Assembly: GCF_000153025.1 (NCBI RefSeq)
Contig: NZ_CH672430.1
Location: 334,608-398,607 of the forward strand
From: Marinomonas sp. MED121
GTDB taxonomy: Bacteria; Pseudomonadota; Gammaproteobacteria; Pseudomonadales; Marinomonadaceae
Direction of reading: 5' to 3'
DNA length: 64,000 nucleotides
Shown here: positions 1 to 9,304 of the stretch, piece by piece
Position numbering within the stretch: position 1 is the stretch's first letter
How the letters are laid out: each line of letters begins with the position of its first letter
Notes under the pieces: model-generated
Told to the model about the DNA's origin: nothing
Databases searched by the model: none
What the model saw: the letters and a program-made list of their open reading frames with translations, nothing else
Translations under genes and position numbers: made by a program

Positions 1-754
1 TCAAGAGGAAGGCAAATACACCAAATAATACGATAAACAGTAATACTTTCAGACCTAATGATTCAGACTGAAGACGGCTAGGTTCAGCCATGTAAACCAA
101 GAAGTTAGTTACATCGTAAACCACTTGCTCAAACTCTTCTTCAGACAAAGAACCTTCAGTTTTCTGAGCTACAATACCACATTTTTCAACTGTAAGAGCA
201 TCGCCCGTTAAAGTATCAAATAATGGCTTATGATCTTCATCATATGCAGGTGCTTGTGCACATGTGATATGACGAACACCTTGTAGGCCTTCTAACACAT
301 TAGGCATACCAACATTAGGGAAAACAGTATTGTTCACACCCCATGGACGCGATTCATCTTCATAGAAAGCTTTCAGGTAGCTATATACCCAATCACTACC
401 ACGAACACGTGCTTCAAGCGTTAAATCTGGTGGCGCAGCACCAAACCAAGCTTTAGCATCTTTAGCATCCATAGAGTTAGCCATCAAATCACCAATTTTA
501 TTACCAGCAGGCAATAACTGCTCAGTGAATAAATCAGCCGGAATACCCAGATCTGTTGCCGCTCGCTCAAAACGAGCATAACCCGCATCGTGGCAACCAA
601 GGCAATAGTTAGCAAAAGTATTCAAACCACGCTGCAAAGATGCTTTATCATGCAGATCAGGCGTCATGTCTTCTAACTCAACACCACTACCACCTGCAGA
701 AAAACCCAATACAGGTAGTAATGCCAGAGTAATAGTTGCAATAATTTTTTTCAT
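1..754 (-). CDS. petC: Cytochrome c1 (partial at left edge)
   Basis: Membrane-anchored c-type haem subunit of ubiquinol-cytochrome c reductase (complex III), passing electrons from the Rieske centre to soluble cytochrome c on the periplasmic side. The ATG at 754 opens a Sec signal peptide (about residues 1-20). The haem attachment motif CLGCH is at residues 51-55, the probable axial Met is residue 150 in GMPN, and a C-terminal membrane anchor starts near residue 232. There are 251 codons without a stop, so only about the last ten residues lie outside the window. The start is 2 bases after the petB stop, as expected for the last gene of a petABC operon. Identification is firm. Confidence 0.95.
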   Translation of the reverse strand, partial: MKKIIATITLALLPVLGFSAGGSGVELEDMTPDLHDKASLQRGLNTFANYCLGCHDAGYARFERAATDLGIPADLFTEQLLPAGNKIGDLMANSMDAKDAKAWFGAAPPDLTLEARVRGSDWVYSYLKAFYEDESRPWGVNNTVFPNVGMPNVLEGLQGVRHITCAQAPAYDEDHKPLFDTLTGDALTVEKCGIVAQKTEGSLSEEEFEQVVYDVTNFLVYMAEPSRLQSESLGLKVLLFIVLFGVFAFLL

Positions 755-756
755 AA

Positions 757-2001
757 TTACACCCTCTCTGGTACGGTTTTAGTGCTTTCCCATCGTGTAT
801 ACCATGGCATCAAGATAAAGTATGCAAAGTAAACAACAGAAGCAATTTGAGCAGCAGTTGTTCTGCCATCAGTGGAAGGAAGCACACCCAACACACCTAG
901 AACAACAAAGCTAATACAGAAAACGAAGAGAGCGACCTTACTCATCCAACCTTTATACAGCATTGATTTAACAGGACTTCTATCCAACCAAGGCAATACA
1001 AACAAGATAGCAATTGCACCACCCATAGCCACAACCCCCCAGAATTTAGCATCAAGACCAAATAGTGGGAAAGTTACCGCTCGCAAAATAGCGTAGAAAG
1101 GCGTGAAGTACCATACAGGCGCAATGTGCTCAGGCGTTTTCAATGGATTAGCCGCTTCAAAGTTTGGCTTCTCTAGGAAGTAACCACCCATTTCAGGGAA
1201 GAAGAACACGACTGAACAGAAAACAAATAAGAAGACTGCAATACCAACTAAATCATGTGTGGTATAGAAAGGATGGAAAGGAATACCGTCTAAAGGCACA
1301 CCATTTTCATCTTTGTACTTCTTAATATCAACACCTTTAGGATTGTTAGAGCCCACATGGTGTAATGCCAATAAATGCAATACAACAAGCGCGACAATCA
1401 CTAACGGTAAAGCGATAACATGCAAAGAGAAGAAACGGTTCAAAGTAATACCTGAAATCAGGTAGTCACCACGAATCCATTGCGCTAAGTCAGGACCAAT
1501 TCCAGGAATCGCACTAAACAAAGAAATGATTACCTGAGCACCCCAGTAAGACATTTGCCCCCAAGGTAATAGGTAGCCCATGAAAGCCTCAGCCATCAAA
1601 GCAAGGTAAATCGCCATACCAAATAACCAAACTAACTCACGTGGTTTTTGATAAGAACCATATAGCAATCCGCGGAACATATGCATATAAACAACAACAA
1701 AGAAAGCCGAAGCCCCAGTTGAATGCAGATAGCGGATTAACCAACCATATTCTACGTCTCGCATAATATATTCAACAGAAGCAAAAGCCGCTTCTGCAGA
1801 AGGTGTATAGCTCATTGTCAGCCAAACACCTGTTAGGATTTGGTTAACTAATACAACTAAAGAAAGAACACCAAAGATATAAAACACATTAAAGTTTTTA
1901 GGAGCATAATATTTGCTCATGTGTTTTTCGAAAGCTTCAGTCACTGGAAGACGTGCATCAATCCAGCCCATTAAACCTTTCGATTCTTTAAAATCGGCCA
2001 T
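757..2001 (-). CDS. petB: Cytochrome b of the bc1 complex
   Basis: Integral membrane di-haem subunit of complex III that oxidises ubiquinol at the Qo site and reduces quinone at Qi. At 414 residues it is full length, with about eight membrane helices. The four haem-ligand histidines are visible as H93/H107 in one helix and H194/H209 in another, the standard spacing. The Qo-loop motif reads PVWY rather than the PEWY of mitochondria, a variant I recall as normal in gamma- and betaproteobacteria. Its ATG overlaps the petA stop codon by one base (TAATG), indicating translational coupling in petA-petB-petC. Confidence 0.97.
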   Translation of the reverse strand: MADFKESKGLMGWIDARLPVTEAFEKHMSKYYAPKNFNVFYIFGVLSLVVLVNQILTGVWLTMSYTPSAEAAFASVEYIMRDVEYGWLIRYLHSTGASAFFVVVYMHMFRGLLYGSYQKPRELVWLFGMAIYLALMAEAFMGYLLPWGQMSYWGAQVIISLFSAIPGIGPDLAQWIRGDYLISGITLNRFFSLHVIALPLVIVALVVLHLLALHHVGSNNPKGVDIKKYKDENGVPLDGIPFHPFYTTHDLVGIAVFLFVFCSVVFFFPEMGGYFLEKPNFEAANPLKTPEHIAPVWYFTPFYAILRAVTFPLFGLDAKFWGVVAMGGAIAILFVLPWLDRSPVKSMLYKGWMSKVALFVFCISFVVLGVLGVLPSTDGRTTAAQIASVVYFAYFILMPWYTRWESTKTVPERV

Positions 2002-2594
2002 TATGCATTACCTCCATCATCACCAACCAATATCACATTATCTGAAAGAAATTGATACGGAGGCACTTCCAAGTTAATTGGAGCAGGTACACCTTTATAA
2101 ACACGACCCGCCAAGTCAAAGCGTGAACCATGACAAGGACAGAAGTATCCACCAACCCATTTAGGCCCAAGATCTTCTGGCGATAACTCAGGACGGTAGG
2201 TTGGAGAACAACCAAGGTGTGTACAGATACCTAATAAAACCGCAATTTCAGGTTTAATAGAACGGTATTCGTTTTGTGCGTATGAAGGTTGCTGATCTTT
2301 TTCAGAAGATGGATCACTAAGCTCATCAGCAATTTTATTTAGATTTTCAAGCGTTTCTTGCGATCGCTTGACCACCCAGACTGGCTGCCCACGCCACTCA
2401 ACAATCATTTGCTGACCAACTTCTAGCTTACTGATATCAACTTTAACTGGCGCACCAGCAGCTTTCGCTTTTGCGCTCGGATTCCAAGAAGCAACAAAGG
2501 GTGTTGCGATACCAACGGCACCAACAGCGCCAATCGCACTGGTTGCTCCGACTAGGAATCGACGTCGACCTTTATTAACGTCGCTTTGACTCAT
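2001..2594 (-). CDS. petA: Rieske iron-sulfur subunit of complex III
   Basis: [2Fe-2S] subunit of the bc1 complex, shuttling electrons from ubiquinol to cytochrome c1. The chosen ATG at 2594 gives 197 residues and has a good Shine-Dalgarno (GGGAGAG) in front; an upstream in-frame start would add 11 residues of unrelated sequence. The N-terminus carries a twin-arginine-type signal (KGRRRFLV) followed by a glycine/alanine-rich membrane anchor. The cluster ligands lie in CTHLGC (residues 124-129) and CPCHGS (152-157), with the disulfide cysteines included. First gene of petABC. Confidence 0.96.
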   Translation of the reverse strand: MSQSDVNKGRRRFLVGATSAIGAVGAVGIATPFVASWNPSAKAKAAGAPVKVDISKLEVGQQMIVEWRGQPVWVVKRSQETLENLNKIADELSDPSSEKDQQPSYAQNEYRSIKPEIAVLLGICTHLGCSPTYRPELSPEDLGPKWVGGYFCPCHGSRFDLAGRVYKGVPAPINLEVPPYQFLSDNVILVGDDGGNA

Positions 2595-2740
2595 TATGGC
2601 TCTCTCCCACCAAATTACAAATCCCAAATTAGAGTATGACTAACTCCAATATGAATGCAGTGCAAATAGTAAAAAAAACAAAGGGTTCTGGCAAGAAAAG
2701 TCTCCTTACCAAAATCACGACATTGACATATCGCATAAAA

Positions 2741-2766
2741 AAAACGCCTGGATAACCAGGCGTTTT
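2741..2766 (-). terminator. Rho-independent terminator after rpsI
   Basis: An 11-bp inverted repeat (2741-2751 with 2756-2766, loop 2752-2755) built around CGCCTGG is followed on the minus strand by a run of T (complement of the A-run at 2737-2744). It begins 15 bases past the rpsI stop and closes the rplM-rpsI operon. Confidence 0.9.
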
Positions 2767-2780
2767 GAAGCAATCCAAGA

Positions 2781-3173
2781 TTAACGCTTGGAGAACTGAG
2801 GACGACGACGCGCTTTGCGTAGACCAACCTTTTTACGTTCAACTTCGCGAGAGTCACGAGTAACGTAACCAGCAGTACGTAGAGAACGACGTAGTGTCTC
2901 ATCATACTGTAGTAGTGCACGTGTAATACCGTGACGAATAGCACCAGCTTGACCAGAAATACCACCACCTTTAACAGTGATGTAAACGTCAAATTTTTCT
3001 GTTGCTTCAACAAGCTCTAGTGGTTGACGAACAACCATTCGTGCAGTTTCACGGCCGAAATATTGCTCTATTGTACGGTCGTTGATAACTAGGTTACCAG
3101 TACCGGCTTTTAGGAATACACGAGCGGTAGATGATTTGCGACGACCTGTACCGTAGTATTGAGTAGCTGACAT
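2781..3173 (-). CDS. rpsI: 30S ribosomal protein S9
   Basis: Small-subunit ribosomal protein S9, whose C-terminal tail reaches the P-site tRNA. The 130-residue length and start ([14 protein letters not shown]) are typical, as is the basic tail ending in SKR. It lies 14 bases after rplM on the same strand, the universal L13-S9 pairing, and is followed by a strong terminator. Confidence 0.98.
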   Translation of the reverse strand: MSATQYYGTGRRKSSTARVFLKAGTGNLVINDRTIEQYFGRETARMVVRQPLELVEATEKFDVYITVKGGGISGQAGAIRHGITRALLQYDETLRRSLRTAGYVTRDSREVERKKVGLRKARRRPQFSKR

Positions 3174-3187
3174 AATGATCTTCCGTA

Positions 3188-3616
3188 TTAAATATTAAGT
3201 TCTAGCGGCTGTTGAGCTGCATGTGGATGTTGAGTACCAGCATACACTTTCATTTTCTTGTGCATAGCACGGCCCAAAGGACCTTTTGGCAACATACCTT
3301 TAACCGCGAGTTCAAGAACGCGCTCAGGAGCATGATCAATCAGCGTTTCAAAATTCATCGAACGCAAGCCACCTGGGTAACCAGTGTGACGGTAGTATTG
3401 TTTAGCTTTAGCCTTGTTACCAGTAACGTGAACTTTCTCAGCGTTAATAACAACGATGTAATCACCAGTGTCAACGTGAGGAGTATATTCAGCTTTATGC
3501 TTACCGCGTAAACGACGAGCAATCTCGGTAGCCAAACGGCCTAAAGTTTTGCCTTCAGCATCGATCACGAACCAGTCGCGTCTTACTTCAGCAGGTTTTG
3601 CAGTAAAAGTTTTCAT
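3188..3616 (-). CDS. rplM: 50S ribosomal protein L13
   Basis: Large-subunit ribosomal protein L13, 142 residues from the ATG at 3616, exactly the usual length. An in-frame ATG at 3631 would add five residues, but the AAAGGG Shine-Dalgarno at about 3622-3627 is correctly spaced for 3616. Family signatures include KTLGRLA and the [11 protein letters not shown] segment. First gene of rplM-rpsI. A small hairpin directly upstream of the ribosome site is listed separately as a possible autoregulatory element. Confidence 0.98.
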   Translation of the reverse strand: MKTFTAKPAEVRRDWFVIDAEGKTLGRLATEIARRLRGKHKAEYTPHVDTGDYIVVINAEKVHVTGNKAKAKQYYRHTGYPGGLRSMNFETLIDHAPERVLELAVKGMLPKGPLGRAMHKKMKVYAGTQHPHAAQQPLELNI

Positions 3617-3633
3617 CAAAAACCCTTTCATTT

Positions 3634-3651
3634 AGCATGTGGTGACATGCT
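3634..3651 (-). promoter_or_regulatory. Leader hairpin in front of rplM
   Basis: A 7-bp perfect inverted repeat (3634-3640 with 3645-3651, loop of four) sits in the rplM leader about 6 bases upstream of the Shine-Dalgarno. L13 is known to repress translation of rplM-rpsI in E. coli by binding the leader, so this is a candidate operator; that role is inferred. Confidence 0.4.
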
Positions 3652-3726
3652 CAATACCTATTATTATTGGTTATATTTTTTGAATTTAAAATATAACGTG
3701 CATATACCTTTTAAAAAGGCGAGCGG

Positions 3727-3732
3727 ATTATA
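3727..3732 (-). promoter_or_regulatory. Putative -10 box of the rplM-rpsI promoter
   Basis: A perfect TATAAT on the minus strand about 110 bases upstream of the rplM start. A weak -35 match (TTTATA) lies 17 bases further upstream. It implies a leader of roughly 100 nucleotides that contains the hairpin at 3634-3651. Confidence 0.5.
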
Positions 3733-3810
3733 CATATTTATCCCAACTTTATAAAGAGGAAAAGCATATAAACCGCAACAATTAACACCTAAGCAAAACC
3801 AAAATTCTAT

Positions 3811-4908
3811 CTAAGGTCTGTGCTCAAGTGATAAATATTCTTCTGACTGCATTTCAAGTAAACGACTCACCGTTCTATCATATTCAAACGCTAACTGAGT
3901 GCCTTTATAAATATCGGGGATATCTACCTCAGCGGAAACGATCAACTTTACATGCCTATCATAGAATTCATCGACAAGATTAATAAAACGCCTTGCCATA
4001 TCATCCCTTGTAGTATCAAACTGAGGCACATTAGACACAATAACCGTAGTATATAGTTTCGCAATTTCAATATAGTCTACTTGACTACGCGGACCATCAC
4101 ATAAGGCATAGACATCAAACCAAGCAATGTCTTCACAACTATTTTGTAAATGAATTTTGCGATTTTCAATTTCTACCACACCACCCTCTTTAGCCTGTGC
4201 CAAATCTGGCGCTAGGCGAGCAAAACATGCCGCTAGCGCTTCTTCAGACGCATGACCCAACGGAGTATAATATAAGCTTGCTTGCTTCAAGGCTCTTAGT
4301 CGATAATCTACACCACCATCAATATTCATGACCTTAGTGTGTTTATTTACCAAATCAATTGCTGGTAGAAAGCGCGCTCTTTGCAGGCCATTTTCGTATA
4401 AGCCATCAGGCTCAATATTTGAAGTTGCCACTAGACTAGTACCATTTTCAAACAAGACTTTTAGCAAACCCGCCAAAATCATGGCATCCGTAATATCTTT
4501 TACAAAAAACTCATCAAAACAGAGTACCTCTGCTTTTGCAGAAATTTGCTTACCAACAACTTCTAAAGGGTTTTTTACATCATTAACCTCTCGCAATTCC
4601 TTGTGAACCATTTGCATAAAGCGATGGAAATGCAAACGTAATTTACGCTCAGTCGGCAAGCAATCAAAAAAGGTATCCATTAAATAGGTTTTACCCCGCC
4701 CTACGCCTCCCCAAAAATATAAACCTCGCTCAACCTCTGGTTTTTGGCTTTTTTTAAAAAAACTTAAAAAGCCACCTGTTGCTTCAGGCTGCTTATTAAC
4801 GATTCTGTCAAACAAATCCTGCAGGGCCTCAACAGCTTCCTCTTGAGCGGGATCATAGGCAAAATCAGGGCGGGTCAAATCTTTACGATAACGGGATAAA
4901 GGGGTCAT
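3811..4908 (-). CDS. zapE: Cell division AFG1-like ATPase ZapE
   Basis: P-loop ATPase of the AFG1/ZapE family, which acts on the FtsZ ring under stress in E. coli. At 365 residues it is the family's usual size. The Walker A motif GGVGRGKT is at residues 67-74 and a Walker B-like CFDEFFV segment lies near residue 130. A short Ser/Lys-rich insertion (about residues 45-60) precedes the P-loop. The neighbourhood (rplM-rpsI on one side, yhcB divergent on the other) matches the enterobacterial zapE locus, which strengthens the call. Confidence 0.93.
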   Translation of the reverse strand: MTPLSRYRKDLTRPDFAYDPAQEEAVEALQDLFDRIVNKQPEATGGFLSFFKKSQKPEVERGLYFWGGVGRGKTYLMDTFFDCLPTERKLRLHFHRFMQMVHKELREVNDVKNPLEVVGKQISAKAEVLCFDEFFVKDITDAMILAGLLKVLFENGTSLVATSNIEPDGLYENGLQRARFLPAIDLVNKHTKVMNIDGGVDYRLRALKQASLYYTPLGHASEEALAACFARLAPDLAQAKEGGVVEIENRKIHLQNSCEDIAWFDVYALCDGPRSQVDYIEIAKLYTTVIVSNVPQFDTTRDDMARRFINLVDEFYDRHVKLIVSAEVDIPDIYKGTQLAFEYDRTVSRLLEMQSEEYLSLEHRP

Positions 4909-5051
4909 AGGGCTCTTAAACTTTGAAAGATAAACAAACCAATTAAATTCTTTTCAATTCTAGCAAAATTCAAGCAAAACCTCATCCCAATAAGGCTTCT
5001 TTCAAGATAAGATTCAGCTATACTTACTATGTTATATTTTTGGAGTAAGTC

Positions 5052-5486
5052 ATGAACTTAGAAGTATTTGATGCGGTAATTTTTATCGCTGGCGCAGCAG
5101 TCGGCCTTTTGTTAGGCATGAACATTAAAAAAGAAAGCAAACAGACAACAAACCAAACCATCTTAACGCCTGACGCCATTCAGCACGAACTCGATAAACA
5201 ACAAGTCGCAATCGATCATTTCTTTGAAGATACAGAGAACGCACTTGAGCAAGCTGAACTAAATGTTGCCAAACTTCGCAACCAAATTGCCAATGGCGCA
5301 CTTGAGCTGAGCAATAAAAACATTAAAGTTAGCTCAGCACCGACCACAACTGAAGCAGAAGAAGAAACAACTAACCTAGGGACTGAGCCCCCAAGAGATT
5401 ACGCTCTCAAGCCCGACACTCAATCACCCGGTATGCTTTCTGAAGAGTTTGGACTTAACAAAGACCAAGAAAAAAGTAACAGCTAA
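5052..5486 (+). CDS. yhcB: YhcB/ZapG family inner-membrane protein (DUF1043)
   Basis: Small inner-membrane protein of the DUF1043/YhcB family, linked in E. coli to cell division and envelope synthesis. A single N-terminal membrane helix (about residues 7-23, ending in GLLLGM) is followed by a predicted coiled coil (about residues 37-85) and a low-complexity acidic tail. The tail is poorly conserved in the family. It is divergent from zapE, as in E. coli. A GGAG sequence lies 6 bases before the ATG. Confidence 0.85.
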   Translation: MNLEVFDAVIFIAGAAVGLLLGMNIKKESKQTTNQTILTPDAIQHELDKQQVAIDHFFEDTENALEQAELNVAKLRNQIANGALELSNKNIKVSSAPTTTEAEEETTNLGTEPPRDYALKPDTQSPGMLSEEFGLNKDQEKSNS

Positions 5487-5515
5487 TAAACTCCCTTGTC
5501 ATTTAATAGATAACC

Positions 5516-6295
5516 CTAAGCAGGGTTATCTATATCAACAAACTCAGCCTCAACCCCTAGCTCTTCCATAATAAATTTTGCCATCGCTTTAGCACCATAG
5601 CGCTCTGTTGCATGATGACCTGCCGCTACAAAATGAATCCCATGCTCTCTTGCCAAATGAATAGTCTGTTCAGAGACCTCTCCTGTTAGATATAAATCAG
5701 CATCCATTTCAACTGCTTGCTCTATATAACCTTGTGCACCACCCGAACAAAGAGCAACCGTTTTGATGAGTTTCTTTCCAGAAGCCTCAAATAAAACATC
5801 GCGTCCAAGGGCTTTCTCAATACGCTCTTTCACCTGCTCTATTTCTAGCGCTTGCTCAAATTCAGCAATAACACCGATAGACTCATCTAAAGGAAGATAC
5901 GACTGTAAAGATCGAGGATTTTTCAAATTAAACATTTTCACCAGTTGCGCATTATTACCTAGTTCAGGATGAGCATCTAATGGCAGATGATAAGCATAGA
6001 GATTTATGTCATTTTTAATCAAGCGAGAAATTCTTTGGTATTTTATCCCAGTAATCACTTGAGATTCACCCTTCCAGAAATACCCGTGATGAACAAATAT
6101 AGCATCCGCATTCAAACGAATAGCCTCATCAATTAATGCCTGACAAGCCGTCACACCTGTCACCACTTTTGCAATTTCATCACAACCCTGAACCTGTAAC
6201 CCATTTGGGGCATAGTCTTTAAACTTATTTGGCTTTAGAATAGCGGTTAGTTTTTTTTCAAACGCGTGACGATTCACTCTTTTCTCCATAGGCAT
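5516..6295 (-). CDS. Nif3-like dinuclear metal centre protein
   Basis: Member of the NIF3/YbgI/DUF34 family, a toroidal hexamer with a dinuclear metal site; the biochemical role is not settled. The 259 residues contain the family's metal ligands in the HHGYFW motif (near residue 70), HLPLDAHPE (near 105) and GHHATERYG near the C-terminus. It starts only 13 bases from the divergent degS start, so the two promoters must overlap each other's coding or leader sequence. A second in-frame ATG two codons downstream is an alternative start. Confidence 0.9.
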   Translation of the reverse strand: MPMEKRVNRHAFEKKLTAILKPNKFKDYAPNGLQVQGCDEIAKVVTGVTACQALIDEAIRLNADAIFVHHGYFWKGESQVITGIKYQRISRLIKNDINLYAYHLPLDAHPELGNNAQLVKMFNLKNPRSLQSYLPLDESIGVIAEFEQALEIEQVKERIEKALGRDVLFEASGKKLIKTVALCSGGAQGYIEQAVEMDADLYLTGEVSEQTIHLAREHGIHFVAAGHHATERYGAKAMAKFIMEELGVEAEFVDIDNPA

Positions 6296-6308
6296 TTACA
6301 AAAACATT

Positions 6309-7385
6309 ATGATAAGCAATAAACTTAGTATTAATACAATTTTAGCCAGCTTAGTAGGCCTGTGTCTTGGTTTATCTTATCTACTCTTTCAACAAGTTAG
6401 TGACTCTAAAGCTGAGACCCACACTGAAAGCTACGCTTACTCAGTCAATCAAGCCGCCCCAGCTGTCGTTAATATTTATACCCAAAAGAAAGTCAGTACA
6501 ACCAAAGGTATAAATACTTTATCTCAAAAAACAGCAAATAAGTCAGTTGGACTTGGGTCAGGGGTAATCACCTCACCTGATGGTTATATCTTAACAAACC
6601 ATCATGTAATTAAAGGCGCTGACGGCATTATTGTGGCGTTAAGAGATGGCAGACAAACCAGAGCCAAACTCATAGGCACAGATCCAGCAACCGACCTTGC
6701 CCTTTTAAAAGTAAACCTCCAAAACCTACCAAGCATTAAAATGCCTGAGGAAAACACCACATCCGTTGGCGACTTGGTCTTCGCCATTGGCAACCCCTTT
6801 GGCATAGGTCAAACCGTTACCATGGGAATCATCAGCGCAATTGGGCGCAACCAATTAGGACTAAACGCCTATGAGAACTTTATTCAAACCGATGCCGCCA
6901 TTAACCCGGGCAATTCTGGCGGTGCACTTATTAATAGCCAGGGCAAGATTATTGGCATAAGTACAGCCATTTATTCCAATAGCGGTGGCTCACAAGGCAT
7001 AGGCTTCGCCATTCCAATTTCAGACGCCGTTGACATCATGGAAGACCTTATATTATTTGGTAAAGTAGAAAGAGGCTATTTAGGCATAGAAGCAAGGCAG
7101 ATAACCCCAGCTACAGTCAAAATCCTTAACCTAAACATAAAAGAAGGCCTACTGGTCTCAGACGTGAACAATAAAAGCCCCGCACAACATGCTGGGATTT
7201 TAAGCGGTGATATCCTACTAAGCATAGATGGCATAGCCACAACCAATGCAAATAATACCCGCAATCAAATCGCAAGATACAAGCCAGGTAAAGTGGTTTC
7301 TATTGTTGGCGTTAGAGGCACGCAATCTTATCAAACAAGCATAAAGCTGGGCGAACAACCCATGATGGGAGCAGAGAAACCATAA
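6309..7385 (+). CDS. degS: Site-1 serine protease DegS/AlgW
   Basis: Periplasmic, inner-membrane-anchored trypsin-like protease that senses misfolded outer-membrane proteins and makes the first cut in the anti-sigma factor of the RpoE/AlgU pathway. An N-terminal membrane helix (about residues 9-27) replaces a cleaved signal. The catalytic triad is visible as H99 (TNHHV), D129 (DPATDL) and S203 (NPGNSGG), followed by a single PDZ domain (about 255-345). One PDZ domain and 358 residues favour DegS/AlgW over DegP/DegQ. A strong bidirectional terminator overlaps its stop. Confidence 0.92.
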   Translation: MISNKLSINTILASLVGLCLGLSYLLFQQVSDSKAETHTESYAYSVNQAAPAVVNIYTQKKVSTTKGINTLSQKTANKSVGLGSGVITSPDGYILTNHHVIKGADGIIVALRDGRQTRAKLIGTDPATDLALLKVNLQNLPSIKMPEENTTSVGDLVFAIGNPFGIGQTVTMGIISAIGRNQLGLNAYENFIQTDAAINPGNSGGALINSQGKIIGISTAIYSNSGGSQGIGFAIPISDAVDIMEDLILFGKVERGYLGIEARQITPATVKILNLNIKEGLLVSDVNNKSPAQHAGILSGDILLSIDGIATTNANNTRNQIARYKPGKVVSIVGVRGTQSYQTSIKLGEQPMMGAEKP

Positions 7386-7417
7386 AAAAAATGCCGCTAT
7401 TCAGCGGCATTTTTTTT
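7384..7417. terminator. Bidirectional terminator between degS and the SRPBCC gene
   Basis: A 15-bp perfect stem (7384-7398 with 7403-7417, loop of four) has an A-run on its left side and a T-run on its right, so it can work in both directions. It lies between the convergent degS and the gene ending at 7431. Confidence 0.92.
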
Positions 7418-7430
7418 ACAGAGTGTCAGT

Positions 7431-7988
7431 TTACTTTTCTAACAACACTTTTAACTGAGATAAGCTTTTCTCAAAGTTTGCGCCGGCAATATCATTTGCA
7501 AAAAGGGCAAGATAAGGACTTAATAGACCTGACTCTAGCTCCCCATTAATAGACCAAGAAACACGCGTTTCATTACCAGACGCGAGCGCCTTTAGATGAA
7601 GCTCATTTGCAACCGCTCTTTGACCTTCTTTTGGCACCACATCAAACTCATAACGAGCAGATCGAAGCTCACCAATTTCAATAAAACCTTTATCACCGGA
7701 TTCGTAATTGATAGACAAACTCAAACCCTCTGTAAGCGCGACATCAAGTAACTCAACACGCCCTTTTTGAACATAGAGCCATTCAGGCAAATTAGACGCT
7801 TGCGCTAAAAAGTCAGCCACCTCAATTTGTGTTGCCTCAATACTGATAGAGCGCTCAATATGATAACTTTTTGGCAGAAAGTACCCCACCACTAAAAGCA
7901 ATATCACAACCAAAGCAAAAATTCGCGTCACCACTCTTAACTGATAAAGAGCTTTACGCTGATGATCAGGCGTTTCACGTTTTAACAA
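7431..7988 (-). CDS. Membrane-anchored SRPBCC-domain protein
   Basis: 185 residues: a cytoplasmic basic start, one membrane helix (about residues 22-43), then a domain resembling the SRPBCC/polyketide-cyclase lipid-binding fold (IERSISIEA start and a C-terminal long helix). No catalytic function can be assigned. It lies 3 bases after hisD and is probably co-transcribed with hisG-hisD. In Pseudomonas the corresponding slot between hisD and algW holds hisC, so this gene occupies its place. Fold-level assignment only. Confidence 0.7.
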   Translation of the reverse strand: MLKRETPDHQRKALYQLRVVTRIFALVVILLLVVGYFLPKSYHIERSISIEATQIEVADFLAQASNLPEWLYVQKGRVELLDVALTEGLSLSINYESGDKGFIEIGELRSARYEFDVVPKEGQRAVANELHLKALASGNETRVSWSINGELESGLLSPYLALFANDIAGANFEKSLSQLKVLLEK

Positions 7989-7991
7989 ACT

Positions 7992-9299
7992 CTAATCCTT
8001 GATCAGTCTATATTCAGCAGACATGGCATGCGCCTGTAAAGACTCACCACGAGCTAAGGGAGAAGCTATTTTAGCTAAAGCACTCGCCCCTTTAGCAGAA
8101 CAATTAATCAGTGAGCTACGCTTTTGAAAATCATAAACCCCTAAAGGAGAAGAGAATCTTGCCGTACCTGATGTGGGCAAAACATGGTTAGGCCCAGCAC
8201 AATAATCACCTAATGCTTCTGGTGTATTTCGCCCCATAAAGATAGCACCAGCATGACGTATCTTAGGCGCCCAAAATTCAGGCTCATCTACTGACAACTC
8301 TAAATGCTCAGCCGCCACATGATTAGCAATTTCAATTGCCTCTTCCATATTAGCTACATGAATTAAAGCACCACGACCCTCTAAAGACGCCAGAATAATG
8401 TCTTTGCGACTCTGCCCCTCAAGAAGTTTATCCATAGAAGCCAATACTTGTTCTAGATATTCGGCATCAGGTGATATTAAGATCGATTGAGCATCTTCAT
8501 CATGCTCTGCTTGCGAAAAGAGATCCATAGCAATCCAATCAGGATCTGTTTTCCCATCACAAACAACCAGTATTTCAGATGGGCCAGCAATCATATCTAT
8601 ACCAACCGCGCCAAATACCATGCGTTTTGCTGTAGCGACATAAATATTGCCAGGGCCGACAATTTTATCGACCTTAGGAATCGTCTCAGTGCCATAAGCT
8701 AACGCAGCAACGGCTTGTGCACCACCAACAGTAAAGACCCTATCTACACCTGCAATGCTCGCTGCTGCAAGGACAATATCATTCACCACACCATCAGGTG
8801 TTGGTACCACCATGATTATTTCTTTAACACCTGCAACTTTCGCCGGCATCACATTCATCAACACAGACGATGGGTATGCGGCCTTACCACCTGGCACATA
8901 AACACCCACACGATCCAAAGGCATAACTTGCTGACCCAAAACCGTCCCATCAGCTTCTTTGTATTGCCAAGAATCTTGTTTCTGATGCAAATGATAGGAT
9001 TTAACACGCTCAGCAGCAGCCTTTAGCGCGTCTAAAATTGAGGCATCAACACGAGCAATCGCAGCATCTATTTCTGTTAGTGAGATCTCTAATTGATCTG
9101 CTGAAGTAAAATCACATCTATCAAACTGATTGGTATACTCAATTAACGCCTCATTGCCTCTTTTACGCACATCAAAAACAATATTGGTAACCGTTTGCTG
9201 CACTTCCAAATCAGACACTGAATCCCATGCCAAAAGCACATCTAACGCATCAGTAAAGCCCTCATCCTGAGTAGATAATTGTTTAATATTAATACTCAT
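7992..9299 (-). CDS. hisD: Histidinol dehydrogenase
   Basis: Zinc- and NAD-dependent enzyme that makes the last two oxidations of histidine biosynthesis, histidinol to histidine. The 435 residues carry the family signature [15 protein letters not shown] (about residues 133-147), the GPGNIYV motif, and the [11 protein letters not shown] segment that supplies zinc ligands. A good ribosome site (AAAGGT) precedes the ATG, and the gene follows hisG by five bases. Confidence 0.97.
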   Translation of the reverse strand: MSINIKQLSTQDEGFTDALDVLLAWDSVSDLEVQQTVTNIVFDVRKRGNEALIEYTNQFDRCDFTSADQLEISLTEIDAAIARVDASILDALKAAAERVKSYHLHQKQDSWQYKEADGTVLGQQVMPLDRVGVYVPGGKAAYPSSVLMNVMPAKVAGVKEIIMVVPTPDGVVNDIVLAAASIAGVDRVFTVGGAQAVAALAYGTETIPKVDKIVGPGNIYVATAKRMVFGAVGIDMIAGPSEILVVCDGKTDPDWIAMDLFSQAEHDEDAQSILISPDAEYLEQVLASMDKLLEGQSRKDIILASLEGRGALIHVANMEEAIEIANHVAAEHLELSVDEPEFWAPKIRHAGAIFMGRNTPEALGDYCAGPNHVLPTSGTARFSSPLGVYDFQKRSSLINCSAKGASALAKIASPLARGESLQAHAMSAEYRLIKD

Positions 9300-9304
9300 T
9301 AGAT

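Noticed and set aside
2615..3013. A 132-codon open frame overlapping rpsI on the same strand
   Set aside because: It lies in another frame of rpsI, crosses the rpsI terminator and has no family likeness.
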